A DNA stretch of 64,000 bases from Scytonema sp. UIC 10036 (lineage in GTDB: Bacteria > Cyanobacteriota > Cyanobacteriia > Cyanobacteriales > Nostocaceae). The notes beneath the pieces were generated by a model. That model saw nothing but the letters and a program-made list of their open reading frames with translations, searched no databases and was not told where the DNA came from. This document shows, piece by piece, positions 36,853 through 45,581 of the stretch. The position numbers and the translations under genes were made by a program. Positions within the stretch are counted from its first letter, which is position 1, and every line of letters starts with the position of its first letter. The DNA is taken from NCBI RefSeq assembly GCF_009725235.1, contig NZ_WJFC01000038.1, forward strand, positions 1-64,000. Direction: 5' to 3'.

Positions 36853-37011
36853 CTAGTTTAACCGCTTCGTGTCTATGCGCTCGCCAGATTTTTCTATGGT
36901 TTCAATGATTGCCAAACCTATGCCGGAAACAGCAATAAGTAACAAAACCGAAGCCAAGAAGGCGTTTACGAGTATCCGAAGGGCATCATCAAAAAAAATG
37001 TAGCTGCTCAT
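36853..37011 (-). CDS. Small single-pass membrane protein, unknown
   Basis: From the ATG at 37011 the frame gives 52 residues, MSSYIFFDDALRILVNAFLA followed by SVLLLIAVSGIGLAIIETI and a charged tail (EKSGERIDTKRLN). One membrane helix with a short N-terminus. The frame is open to 37050, but the shorter start puts the helix in a usual position. Unrecognised; plausible because of its clean topology. Confidence 0.45.
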   Translation of the reverse strand: MSSYIFFDDALRILVNAFLASVLLLIAVSGIGLAIIETIEKSGERIDTKRLN

Positions 37012-37317
37012 TGTCCGATCTTTTGAACTCAATGGTGCTAGTACTGACAAATTTCTTCACACCGCGATAAGCGTTTTTCGGTGATGAAATACTAGCATAA
37101 GCATCTTAACAAAACTTTAGCTCTTTCATAACGATGTTTATACTTTTTCTTTTTGAAGCTTGGATAAACTTTTGTTACCGGGAGGAAGCGTCTGAGGCAG
37201 AAGCCCGCAAAAAAGAACAATAATCAATTTTATTCGGAAAAGATAAGCAACTAGCTAAAGGTAGTTGTTATTGCTTGTCTCTATAAGTCAAATGATAGAT
37301 AACGCCTCTTCTACCTT

Positions 37318-37686
37318 TTGACAGATGTGTCTGGTGTTAGTATGGTTTCACTTTGGCAAACTCCTCTCCCGCAGTTTGGGTACGCAACGAGCCGCGTCGT
37401 TGTCTACTTTTACAGCAGCAGATTATGCTTGTGGACTCCAATTATGTTTTCACGCTTGGTGGAAGCTATCTCGCTTTACCATAAAGGACGCCTCTATGGG
37501 TTGAACTTTTTCATTTTTCCTGCTGATTTAAATCCTCTGGTTTTCCCAAACAATTTATTTAATGAAGCTAAACTTTCTAGATCGAACAACTTTTTTCCCA
37601 TACCTCAAAAGCTACATTCTTTGCCAATTCCTGAGAAAAGTTATGTAGAGAAGTGTGATAAGTTTTATCGTGCAGCAGAATATTAG
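37318..37686 (+). CDS. Dubious open frame, 122 codons
   Basis: The frame begins at TTG, has no clear ribosome binding site, and encodes a Phe/Tyr/Leu-rich sequence without a recognised domain. It could be a degraded gene. It is listed because it covers an otherwise empty 700-bp stretch before the epimerase-like gene. Confidence 0.2.
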   Translation: MTDVSGVSMVSLWQTPLPQFGYATSRVVVYFYSSRLCLWTPIMFSRLVEAISLYHKGRLYGLNFFIFPADLNPLVFPNNLFNEAKLSRSNNFFPIPQKLHSLPIPEKSYVEKCDKFYRAAEY

Positions 37687-37776
37687 GTTAATTCCTACGG
37701 TAGAAGCACGTATTTCCCCGTAATTGTAAAATTCCTGAGTCTATTGGCAGTAAAACCGCGATCGCGCTTTGCAGGA

Positions 37777-38682
37777 ATGACAATTACCCTGAAAAATTCT
37801 GAAATTCAACTTTCCATTCGACCCGATCTTGGTGGTCGGATTGACCAACTGCAAGACTTGAAAACAGCACATGAGTGGCTGTGGCATCCTTTAGATTACG
37901 ATCCACAGCTATCCCGCAAGCTTGAAGTGGGTGCATCGTTTGATGGCAATTGGACTGGTGGTTGGGATGAAATTTTTCCCAATGATGCGGCTGGTGTGTT
38001 CCAAAATCGGCAGTTGGTGGATCATGGCGAGTTGTGGTCGCCAGCTTGGGAATTGTTGGAAAAGTCTGAGCTAAGTGTCAAGATGGCACTTACTTGTCAA
38101 ACAGTACCCGTACAAGTAGAAAAAACTATTGCCCTTGATGAAAACCAAGCAAAAGCAAAAATAGACTATTTGTTTAAAAATCAGTCGGAAGAAACCATTC
38201 CGTTTTTATTCAAGCAACATGCAGCTATAGCCATTGAAGAGGGAGATGAAGTTCTCCTTCCAGACTGCACTATTGAGCCAGCAGTTCTGGAATTCAGTAA
38301 AATTATTGGTCGTCAGGAGAAAACTCGCTTCCCAAAAGCCTTTGCAGCCGATGGCAGTGAAGTCAACGTGCAGCGTATTCCACCGCGATCGTCACAATTA
38401 CAGGAATTTTATTATAGTTCTCAATTAGCTGTAGGGCAATGCGGAATCCACAATCAGCGATCGGCTTCCACTTTGCTCATGAGTTTTGATATTGCTGATT
38501 TTCCCTATGTTTGGGTGTTTGCTAGTTTTGGCGGATGGCAGAATCATTACGTACTCGTGCTAGAACCTTGTACTAATATTCCTTACGATTTGGAAATTGC
38601 TTGTCGTAATGGAACTTCGGCGCTACTACCTCCCCAATCATCACAACTCCGGACTTTAACTGTTGAGTTACAACGTTTGTGA
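37777..38682 (+). CDS. Aldose 1-epimerase/galactose mutarotase-like protein
   Basis: The 301-residue protein (ATG at 37777 following GCAGGA) has the beta-sandwich pattern of the galactose-mutarotase superfamily: IRPDLGGRIDQLQDL at the N-terminus, GWDEIFPNDAAG in the active-site region, and YVWVFASFGGWQNHYVLVLEPCT near the C-terminus, where the Glu is the expected base. Such proteins interconvert anomers of sugars or bind sugar phosphates. The exact substrate cannot be read. It converges with psbA. Confidence 0.8.
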   Translation: MTITLKNSEIQLSIRPDLGGRIDQLQDLKTAHEWLWHPLDYDPQLSRKLEVGASFDGNWTGGWDEIFPNDAAGVFQNRQLVDHGELWSPAWELLEKSELSVKMALTCQTVPVQVEKTIALDENQAKAKIDYLFKNQSEETIPFLFKQHAAIAIEEGDEVLLPDCTIEPAVLEFSKIIGRQEKTRFPKAFAADGSEVNVQRIPPRSSQLQEFYYSSQLAVGQCGIHNQRSASTLLMSFDIADFPYVWVFASFGGWQNHYVLVLEPCTNIPYDLEIACRNGTSALLPPQSSQLRTLTVELQRL

Positions 38683-38711
38683 ACTTTTATGTACCTTATA
38701 TTCTGTTTAGC

Positions 38712-38729
38712 GCGCTAAAGCGCAACTAC
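38712..38729. repeat. REP copy between epimerase-like gene and psbA
   Basis: GCGCTAAAGCGCAACTAC, identical to the core and flank of the RAYT-adjacent REP at 27984-28008. It lies just before the psbA terminator hairpin. Confidence 0.82.
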
Positions 38730-38735
38730 AAACCA

Positions 38736-38765
38736 AAAAGCGCCCCTCTTACGAAGGACGCTTTT
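38736..38765. terminator. Hairpin terminator between psbA and epimerase-like gene
   Basis: AAAAGCGCCC and GGACGCTTTT form a 10-bp stem with one G-U-type mismatch around a 10-base loop, 16 bases after the psbA stop. The A-run on one side and T-run on the other suit termination in both directions between the convergent genes. Confidence 0.75.
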
Positions 38766-38780
38766 CTTCTAAATTAATGA

Positions 38781-39863
38781 TTAACCGTTGATAGCAGGAG
38801 CACTGATAGCAACAGGTGCAACTTCAGCAGAAGCTAAGTCGAGAGGGAAGTTGTGAGCGTTACGCTCGTGCATCACTTCCATACCGAGGTTGGCACGGTT
38901 GAGGATGTCTGCCCAGGTGCCAATCGCACGACCTTGGGAGTCAAGTACGGATTGGTTGAAGTTGAAACCGTTGAGGTTGAACGCCATGGTGCTGATGCCC
39001 AGTGCGGTGAACCAGATGCCTACTACTGGCCATGCTGCCAAGAAGAAGTGCAAGGAACGGGAGTTGTTGAAGCTTGCGTATTGGAAGATTAAGCGACCGA
39101 AGTAGCCGTGTGCTGCTACGATGTTGTAGGTCTCTTCTTCCTGTCCGAACTTGTAACCGTAGTTCTGAGATTCGGTTTCAGTTGTTTCACGAACCAAGGA
39201 AGAAGTTACCAAAGAACCGTGCATTGCACTAAACAAGGAACCACCGAACACACCTGCTACACCTAACTGGTGGAAGGGGTGCATGAGGATGTTGTGCTCA
39301 GCTTGGAACACCAACATGAAGTTGAAGGTTCCAGAGATTCCCAAAGGCATACCATCAGAGAAGGAACCTTGACCAATGGGGTAGATTAAGAAGACGGCAG
39401 TGGCAGCAGCAACAGGTGCGCTGAATGCTACGCAAATCCAAGGACGCATTCCCAAGCGGTAGGACAATTCCCACTCACGACCTAAGTAGCAGAAGACGCC
39501 AATCAGGAAGTGGAAAACTACCAACTGGTAAGGACCACCGTTGTACAACCACTCATCTAGGGAAGCCGCTTCCCAGATGGGGTAGAAGTGAAGACCAATT
39601 GCGTTGGAAGAAGGAACAACTGCACCAGAGATGATGTTGTTACCGTAGAGCAAGGAACCTGCAACGGGTTCGCGGATACCATCGATGTCTACTGGAGGAG
39701 CAGCGATGAATGCGATGATGAAGCAGATAGCTGCGGAGAGCAAGGTGGGGATCATCAATACGCCGAACCAGCCGACATAGAGGCGGTTTTCGGTAGAGGT
39801 GATCCAGTTACAGAACTGCTCCCATACGTTTGCGCTTTCGCGACGCTGTAAGGTTGCTGTCAT
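38781..39863 (-). CDS. psbA: Photosystem II reaction-centre protein D1
   Basis: The 360-residue D1 protein binds the water-splitting cluster and QB in the thylakoid membrane. Visible ligands are Tyr161, Asp170, Glu189, His190, His198, His215, Ser264, His272, His332, Glu333, His337, Asp342 and Ala344; the C-terminal extension S345-G360 is removed by CtpA. Residue 130 is Glu, the high-light type, not Gln. Codon use is strongly optimised (CTG, AAC, GGT), as usual for highly expressed genes. Other psbA copies are expected elsewhere in the genome. The 5' region to 40010 holds its promoter. Confidence 0.98.
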   Translation of the reverse strand: MTATLQRRESANVWEQFCNWITSTENRLYVGWFGVLMIPTLLSAAICFIIAFIAAPPVDIDGIREPVAGSLLYGNNIISGAVVPSSNAIGLHFYPIWEAASLDEWLYNGGPYQLVVFHFLIGVFCYLGREWELSYRLGMRPWICVAFSAPVAAATAVFLIYPIGQGSFSDGMPLGISGTFNFMLVFQAEHNILMHPFHQLGVAGVFGGSLFSAMHGSLVTSSLVRETTETESQNYGYKFGQEEETYNIVAAHGYFGRLIFQYASFNNSRSLHFFLAAWPVVGIWFTALGISTMAFNLNGFNFNQSVLDSQGRAIGTWADILNRANLGMEVMHERNAHNFPLDLASAEVAPVAISAPAING

Positions 39864-40011
39864 TGTCTTATGTATTGCGATGAATTTAATAAACTAGGTA
39901 ATTGCTTACCCTACTGATTAATTTACATTTCTTTACCTAATTTAGCAATATCATTAACTTTAGTAAAGTTTATATTATTTATTACTTCTACTTATTAGTG
40001 GAAACTTCACA

Positions 40012-40186
40012 CGACCTCGTTCCCAGGCTACCTCGTTCCCAGGCTACCTCGTTCCCAGGCTCCGCCTGGGAATGCCTTACGGGAGGCTCCGCCTCCTGTG
40101 CTCTAACTACCCGCGAGGCAGAGCCTCGCAATCTGCATTCCCAGGTAGAACCTGGGAACGAGAGACTGGAACCTGGGAACGAGAAA
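40012..40186. repeat. Nested palindromic repeats, CTCGTTCCCAGG family
   Basis: Three direct copies of ACCTCGTTCCCAGGCT are followed by CCTGGGAATGC, a GGAGGCTCCGCCTCC palindrome, GCGAGGCAGAGCCTCGC, and two reversed copies CCTGGGAACGAG. The block can fold into a multi-branched structure. The same palindrome appears inside the gene at 47327-47355. It separates the psbA promoter from the glycan cluster. Confidence 0.85.
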
Positions 40187-40536
40187 GAAAAAATTGTTTC
40201 ACTTATCAAAACTTATACTTACGTGACAGACTGCGGGATGTGGGTTATACTAATAACACCTGTGTTAAATGTAACTTTGAGGTGCGCTACCCCTATCGAC
40301 CGACGTGGTGATGAGAAAAGAAGGGGATTGCAATGCAGAATTTTGATACTAATATCATCTTTGCAAATTTTAATCTAGCGGCAAATAAGCCTGGGATAGA
40401 CATGAGTGTCTATCTTCACAGCCGTATTTTCAAAGCTTTCGTTTCAATATGCAGTCTAAATTCTCAAACTGCACGATTGCGACTTTGTTGGAGAGCAAAC
40501 CGATAGCTAAAAAATTTGCTTGGGTGGAAATTAAAT

Positions 40537-41325
40537 ATGTTAAATACATCTGGTGCTACTTTAGAAAAAGCTCCAACTTATTCGTGTCTCAATTTAATTG
40601 AAAGTCCTTCTATCGCAGTAGTTATACCAGCGTTAAATGAGGAAGGGAATCTTGAAAAACTGCTTCTTTATCTAGAAGAAACTTTCCTCAACCTTGGCTT
40701 TACTTTACCAGTAGTCATAATTGATGATGGCAGTACAGATAGAAGCCCCGAAATTCTTGCTCGTCTCAGCGAACAATATAAGTTTTTAAAAGTCATTCGC
40801 CATCCTCAACGGCGGGGTGTAACGGAAGTTTGGAAAACAGCTTTAACATATGTCAAAACGGATTGGATCTTTTGGGGACAAGCAGATTTAGAGTCCGATC
40901 CTCGAACCGATATTCCTTTGCTATTGTTACAAGGATATGTAACTGGGGCAGATGTGGTTGCAGGTTGGCGACAAAAGCGCGGTGATGGCAAAATTTTTGC
41001 TTCTAAATTTGCCAACTTTACTTGTCGTTTGTTCTTTGGATTAAAAATTCATGACATGAACTGGATAAAATTAGTCCGCCGCGATCTGTTGTCTAGTTTA
41101 CCTATCGAAAAGATTACTCACCGCTATTTATTAGCAATACTAGCAGCACAAGGATATTATATCACAGAAGTTCCGACTCCTTGGCATAATCGGTATTCAG
41201 GAAAAAGTAAATTTGGCAAAAGGCGTCTAATGACTTCCGCGATTGATTTTGTCAAGTTATGGTGGTGGTTTCAAACTGAAGGTCGTTTCATTAATCAACG
41301 TCGTTTTGAAATTCATGAATATTAA
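40537..41325 (+). CDS. Glycosyltransferase family 2 (DPM1/DolP-mannosyltransferase-like)
   Basis: A 262-residue GT2 with IAVVIPALNEEGNLEKLL, the nucleotide-binding VVIIDDGSTDRSPEI and, in place of a plain DXD, GQADLESDPRTD. No membrane helices are attached, unlike GtrB-type enzymes. It probably transfers a sugar to a lipid carrier. The ATG at 40537 follows GGTGGAAA and is preferred over TTG 40516. The next glycosyltransferase gene overlaps its end by 11 bases, so they form an operon. Confidence 0.87.
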   Translation: MLNTSGATLEKAPTYSCLNLIESPSIAVVIPALNEEGNLEKLLLYLEETFLNLGFTLPVVIIDDGSTDRSPEILARLSEQYKFLKVIRHPQRRGVTEVWKTALTYVKTDWIFWGQADLESDPRTDIPLLLLQGYVTGADVVAGWRQKRGDGKIFASKFANFTCRLFFGLKIHDMNWIKLVRRDLLSSLPIEKITHRYLLAILAAQGYYITEVPTPWHNRYSGKSKFGKRRLMTSAIDFVKLWWWFQTEGRFINQRRFEIHEY

Positions 41326-42541
41326 AGGTAAGCATATATTAGTAGTCACTTCTGTCTATCCGATGACGGTTGATGGCAATCATGGTGCTTTTATACGGGA
41401 AGCAATTTTACGCTTGCAACCAACAGGAGCTAAATTCACAGTCTTTGCTCCCGCCTATGAAGCTTGTCAAAGTTATATATTAGATGGGATTAAAATTTAC
41501 CGCTTTCGCTACTGTCCAAAACACTTTGAAAATCTTGCCCGTGATGGTGCTCCTACCAAGTTGCAAAGACAACCTCTTTATTTGCTAGTTGCGGCTTTGT
41601 ATATTTTTTTAGGTACATTGCAATTGTTTTGGGTGTGCTGTAGAGAAAAACCAAACCTACTTCAGATTCATTGGCCTTTTCCTCATGGATTGATGGCTTT
41701 CCCTAGCAGCGTTTTACTAGGTATCCCGATGGTGTTTAGTTTTCACGGTGCTGAACTGCTGTTAATGAATAAGTTCAGTTTTGTAGCATATATCCTTCGT
41801 TGGTTATTGCCTATTGCTAAAGGTGTTACAGCCAATTCTTCCTTTACTTATGGGTTAATTCGTAAACTTTACAACAACCCTGTTACCATTATTCCCTATG
41901 GTCTGACTATCGAAGTTAAACACAATCAAGCGCGATCGCTACAGGAAGTCCCTACACTTTTGTTTGTCGGTAGGCTAGATGAACGCAAAGGCTTGCGCTA
42001 TTTATTGGAGGCTTTACCTTTAGTGTTGGCTGAAAGATCGGTACGCTTGAGAGTTGTGGGCAAAGGAATTCTCGAACAAGAAATTAAGTCCCAGTGTCAC
42101 ACCTTAGAGTTAGATAATGTAGTTGATTTCTTGGGATTTGTCAGTAAAGAAGAACTCGCTGATGAATATGCAGGATGCGACATCTTTGTATTACCAGCGA
42201 TAGTGGATAGCAAAGGTGACACGGAAGGTTTGGGAATTGTGGCGATCGAGGCTTTAGCTCACCAAAAACCTGTTATTGCTAGCGCTGTTGGGGGAATTCC
42301 AGATGTCATCCAATCCGGTATTACGGGATTGTTAGTACCAGAAAAATCTCCTGAAGCTCTAGCACAAGCCATCCTTACCTTGCTATCAGATCCTGTTAAA
42401 GCCATAACAATGGGGCAAAAAGGTTTAGCCGATGTTCAATTCCGTTTTTCCTGGTCTCGGATTATACCAATGTGGCAGCAAGTTTTTGCTACAGCTCTGG
42501 ATTCCTGTTTCAATGAAAAAACTCCTGAAAGAATTGTATAG
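41315..42541 (+). CDS. Glycosyltransferase family 4
   Basis: A 408-residue GT4 with a Rossmann N-terminal domain (ILVVTSVYPMTVDGNHGAFI), FSFHGAELLL, and a C-terminal nucleotide-sugar domain starting LLFVGRLDERKGLRYLLEAL. The EX7E-type region reads DTEGLGIVAIEALAHQKPVI. The ATG at 41315 lies within the end of the previous gene, giving translational coupling; the frame extends further upstream but that start would deeply overlap GT2. Likely role: extending a lipid-linked or exported glycan. Confidence 0.9.
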   Translation: MNIKGKHILVVTSVYPMTVDGNHGAFIREAILRLQPTGAKFTVFAPAYEACQSYILDGIKIYRFRYCPKHFENLARDGAPTKLQRQPLYLLVAALYIFLGTLQLFWVCCREKPNLLQIHWPFPHGLMAFPSSVLLGIPMVFSFHGAELLLMNKFSFVAYILRWLLPIAKGVTANSSFTYGLIRKLYNNPVTIIPYGLTIEVKHNQARSLQEVPTLLFVGRLDERKGLRYLLEALPLVLAERSVRLRVVGKGILEQEIKSQCHTLELDNVVDFLGFVSKEELADEYAGCDIFVLPAIVDSKGDTEGLGIVAIEALAHQKPVIASAVGGIPDVIQSGITGLLVPEKSPEALAQAILTLLSDPVKAITMGQKGLADVQFRFSWSRIIPMWQQVFATALDSCFNEKTPERIV

Positions 42542-42610
42542 TAAACATTTCCTAAAACAGCAAAGCCATCGCTTTCGCACAGCAACTATAGTCTATCAGA
42601 GTTGTAGAAA

Positions 42611-44209
42611 ATGACGCAGTCCCATCTATCTGTATCTAATGGAGTTTTAACGACGTTTGTAGCAGCCCCCTTGGGTGTCATGGGGATTCTCTCTGTGACC
42701 ATTCTTTTACCAACTTTGAACGATCCTCAATCAAGAATTTACTATTCAAGTATAGGTTACCCTGCACTACAACGTGTAGCTGGCAAACCAATTACAGTTC
42801 AGACTGTCGCATCAACGACAAAAACTGTAGAGGATAGTCTAGCCGCTCCGGGCGAATCTGTTCCCCTCCAGGAAGTAGATGTTCGCCCTTTGGTATCAGG
42901 ACAAGTAGAAAAAGTTTACGTAGCTGAAGGGCAGTGGGTACGTCGCAGTCAACCCCTACTTCAATTACAAAAAGCATCTTTTCAAGACAGGGTGAATACA
43001 GCTCGGAACAATCTTGCCACTGCTGAAAAGAATCTTCAGGCTTTGCAAAGCTTAGCACCTGAAAGACTGTCAGAATTACACGAAAATGTTAGGCTTGCCC
43101 AAGCAAGGCTATATGCAGCTAAAACTAGACTCAAAGCCATCGATACTTTAGCAGAGCAAGAAGTTAAAAACAATGTCGCAGCTGCTCAAGCGAGGCTAAA
43201 GACATCTGAAAAAAAAGTGCAACAGCTTCAATTGTTAGTACAGCAGGGAGCTATTGCCAAATTTCAACTATATGATATGCAAGATATTTATGCTACTCGT
43301 AAAAGAGAACTACTAGCTGCTCAGCAAGGAGTTGTTGAAACTGAAAATAAGCGATTTATTAACCAAGATTTTTACATTACTCGTGAAAACGATTTTATTT
43401 CTGCTCGTAAAGCCCTGGAGCTTGCTCAAAAAACTCTAGATAAAGAACTGGCAGATGCTCGCCTCAGCTTGGAAAACAGAAAAATAGAACTGCAGGAGGC
43501 TCTAAGAGATTTAAATAGAACAGTTATTTATGCCAGTACCGATGGTTTGGTAAGTAGAGTCAATATTCATACAGGAGAAATAGTAGATTCTCGTAGTAGC
43601 GATTCTCTGCTCACTCTGGCTCAAAATACTGTTTTTAAAGCTTACATCGACCAAGCGCGACTTAACAAAGTTAAGGTAGGTGATAAGGCTACAGTTCGTT
43701 TGATAGCTTACCCCGGACGCACTTTCAATGGGCGAGTCATCCAACTCAACCCTACAGTCGAAACCGATGCCACCAAACCCAGCAAAGCAGGTATTGACCG
43801 TCAGTATACCTATTCTGTATGGGTTGCTGTAGATAATTTGCAAATGTCTCCTGGGTTGCAAGGTTATGTTGAGTTTGAACGCACTAGCACCCGCTTAGTT
43901 GTCCCAGAAAGCTCCGTGAGTCATTTGTCTGCTGGTGAAGGCATGGTGATGGTTGCAGAAGCAGGCAAAGCTGTTATTAAAAAAGTGAAGCTAGGGAGGA
44001 CATTTGACAACCAACGGGAAGTGCTAGAAGGTTTAAAACCAGGAGAACTCGTAGTCCTATTCCCTGGAGCATTACGTCCTAATGATGCAATTGACAGCCA
44101 ATTCGGTAAATACCAGACAACAAGCCCAGAAACTGTAACCAATACTACATTTTCTCCACGAACTGACAAAAACCAGTCCGTACAAATACCAGTTGCTAAG
44201 AATAGTTAG
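42611..44209 (+). CDS. HlyD-type membrane-fusion adaptor protein
   Basis: A 532-residue adaptor with a membrane anchor near the N-terminus (LTTFVAAPLGVMGILSVTIL), lipoyl half (VDVRPLVSGQVEKVYVAEGQ), a long coiled-coil hairpin (about 125-290), second half VIYASTDGLVSRVNIHTGE and a beta-barrel domain. No pump or ATPase gene accompanies it. In the context of glycosyltransferases it may join an export route for a polysaccharide, as a similar adaptor does in heterocyst envelope formation (DevB) with lipids; that link is inference. Confidence 0.85.
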   Translation: MTQSHLSVSNGVLTTFVAAPLGVMGILSVTILLPTLNDPQSRIYYSSIGYPALQRVAGKPITVQTVASTTKTVEDSLAAPGESVPLQEVDVRPLVSGQVEKVYVAEGQWVRRSQPLLQLQKASFQDRVNTARNNLATAEKNLQALQSLAPERLSELHENVRLAQARLYAAKTRLKAIDTLAEQEVKNNVAAAQARLKTSEKKVQQLQLLVQQGAIAKFQLYDMQDIYATRKRELLAAQQGVVETENKRFINQDFYITRENDFISARKALELAQKTLDKELADARLSLENRKIELQEALRDLNRTVIYASTDGLVSRVNIHTGEIVDSRSSDSLLTLAQNTVFKAYIDQARLNKVKVGDKATVRLIAYPGRTFNGRVIQLNPTVETDATKPSKAGIDRQYTYSVWVAVDNLQMSPGLQGYVEFERTSTRLVVPESSVSHLSAGEGMVMVAEAGKAVIKKVKLGRTFDNQREVLEGLKPGELVVLFPGALRPNDAIDSQFGKYQTTSPETVTNTTFSPRTDKNQSVQIPVAKNS

Positions 44210-44222
44210 GAAATTATTGAGC

Positions 44223-45581
44223 ATGAAGAATTTGGCTTATTGGCAAAACTGGTTAAATCGGGAAAAAATTATTCTTCTCATAGGGTCTCTATTTTTACTT
44301 TTTGGAGCAACTTTTCCCTGGTACCGATTACCGACTCCAATTTTAGAGGCGTTCGGAACAAATCTTGTTTTTACAAACATTGGCAGGATTGTGGCAGGAA
44401 TGTTTGCTTTTCTGGGTTTAGCGTTTACTTTCTTATTTAGTATCAGTCACGCTCCTCGATCGCTATTTTGGACTGGGTTGATATCAGTTTTACTCTTTCC
44501 TTATTTCATAACAACTTGGAGTCCTAAGGTTGCTTTTATTGCATCTAGCTATTACAAGCAAGTGGAAAGTGTATCATATCATGTAAATAGCAATTTTTCA
44601 GAAGTTCAAGCCCAGTGGAAACAGAATATTTTTCTAGATAAACCAGAACCCCCTCCAACAACTTTTGAACTTTCTATTCAAGATAGTCGGTTTTTCCAAC
44701 TTCCTTCTTGGGATAAAGTTTTGCAAAATGGATTGGGTTATAAAAATAGCTTTTTTAGCTTCATTGGTAAAGGTTGGAGTTACAGTTGGATTGGGTTTGT
44801 AATTAGCTTAATAGGATATTATTTGGCAGATGAAAATAAAAATGTACAGTTGTTGATTCGGGATGTTAGTTTGTTCTTTCTCGTTACAGTATTATTATTG
44901 ACTATTATTTTGATTTCACAGGTAGGAGTTAATATTGTTAATTATCAACTAGAGACTCAATTTGCAAAAGGAGAATATGGCAAAGTTGTTAATATTAGTA
45001 AAACTTTGGCATCATGGTATCCTCCTTTACAAGGCGACGAAGCTTTTTTCGAGCGATTGGCAAAGGCAGAGTTTTACGGAGGTGAACCAGAACCAGCTTT
45101 GCTTAACTTTGTTAAAGGACTAGAACACTATAAATTAGGTGATTTTCAAGAAGCAGAAAACGACTTTCAAAAATCTTTGTATATCCAACCCAATCTTTTT
45201 TTAGCTAGAGGATATCTTGCATCAGCTATCCTCAATCAAGGAGTAAATTATCTGAAAGATTCTAATATTAGAAAGCCAGGTACAGCAGCAGATATTTTTG
45301 AGAAAGTTTTGCAAATTTTCCCCAATCATGTCGAGGCTCTTTACGATTTGATGTTGGCAAGAGTTGTGAATGGAGAATTTCAAAAATCAGCAGAGACTGC
45401 GAAACAAATCATACAAGGGCAGCAGTACTTTCAAGAACCAAGTATTGGTTTGTTGGGACAAGCTTATTTACACTTAGCTTGGGCTGATTACCATAATGAT
45501 GATATTAACAAAACTTGGGAACGGTACCGCCAGTCTGTCGATCCCAGAACTTGGAGTAAATTTTCTGGGGAAGAGAAATGA
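44223..45581 (+). CDS. Membrane protein with TPR repeats, unknown function
   Basis: A 452-residue protein with about four to five membrane helices (IILLIGSLFLLFGATFPWY, IGRIVAGMFAFLGLAFTFLF and further ones to about residue 245) and a C-terminal TPR region (LNFVKGLEHYKLGDFQEAEN, then DFQKSLYIQPNLFLARGYLA). The ATG at 44223 is preferred over TTG 44193, which lies within the previous gene. Its stop overlaps the ATG of the giant glycosyltransferase-like gene in ATGA, so the two products are probably partners. Confidence 0.75.
   Translation: MKNLAYWQNWLNREKIILLIGSLFLLFGATFPWYRLPTPILEAFGTNLVFTNIGRIVAGMFAFLGLAFTFLFSISHAPRSLFWTGLISVLLFPYFITTWSPKVAFIASSYYKQVESVSYHVNSNFSEVQAQWKQNIFLDKPEPPPTTFELSIQDSRFFQLPSWDKVLQNGLGYKNSFFSFIGKGWSYSWIGFVISLIGYYLADENKNVQLLIRDVSLFFLVTVLLLTIILISQVGVNIVNYQLETQFAKGEYGKVVNISKTLASWYPPLQGDEAFFERLAKAEFYGGEPEPALLNFVKGLEHYKLGDFQEAENDFQKSLYIQPNLFLARGYLASAILNQGVNYLKDSNIRKPGTAADIFEKVLQIFPNHVEALYDLMLARVVNGEFQKSAETAKQIIQGQQYFQEPSIGLLGQAYLHLAWADYHNDDINKTWERYRQSVDPRTWSKFSGEEK

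Noticed and set aside
40012..40186. Possible CRISPR array near psbA
   Set aside because: The repeats are palindromic, in both orientations and without regular unique spacers; they are a dispersed hairpin family.
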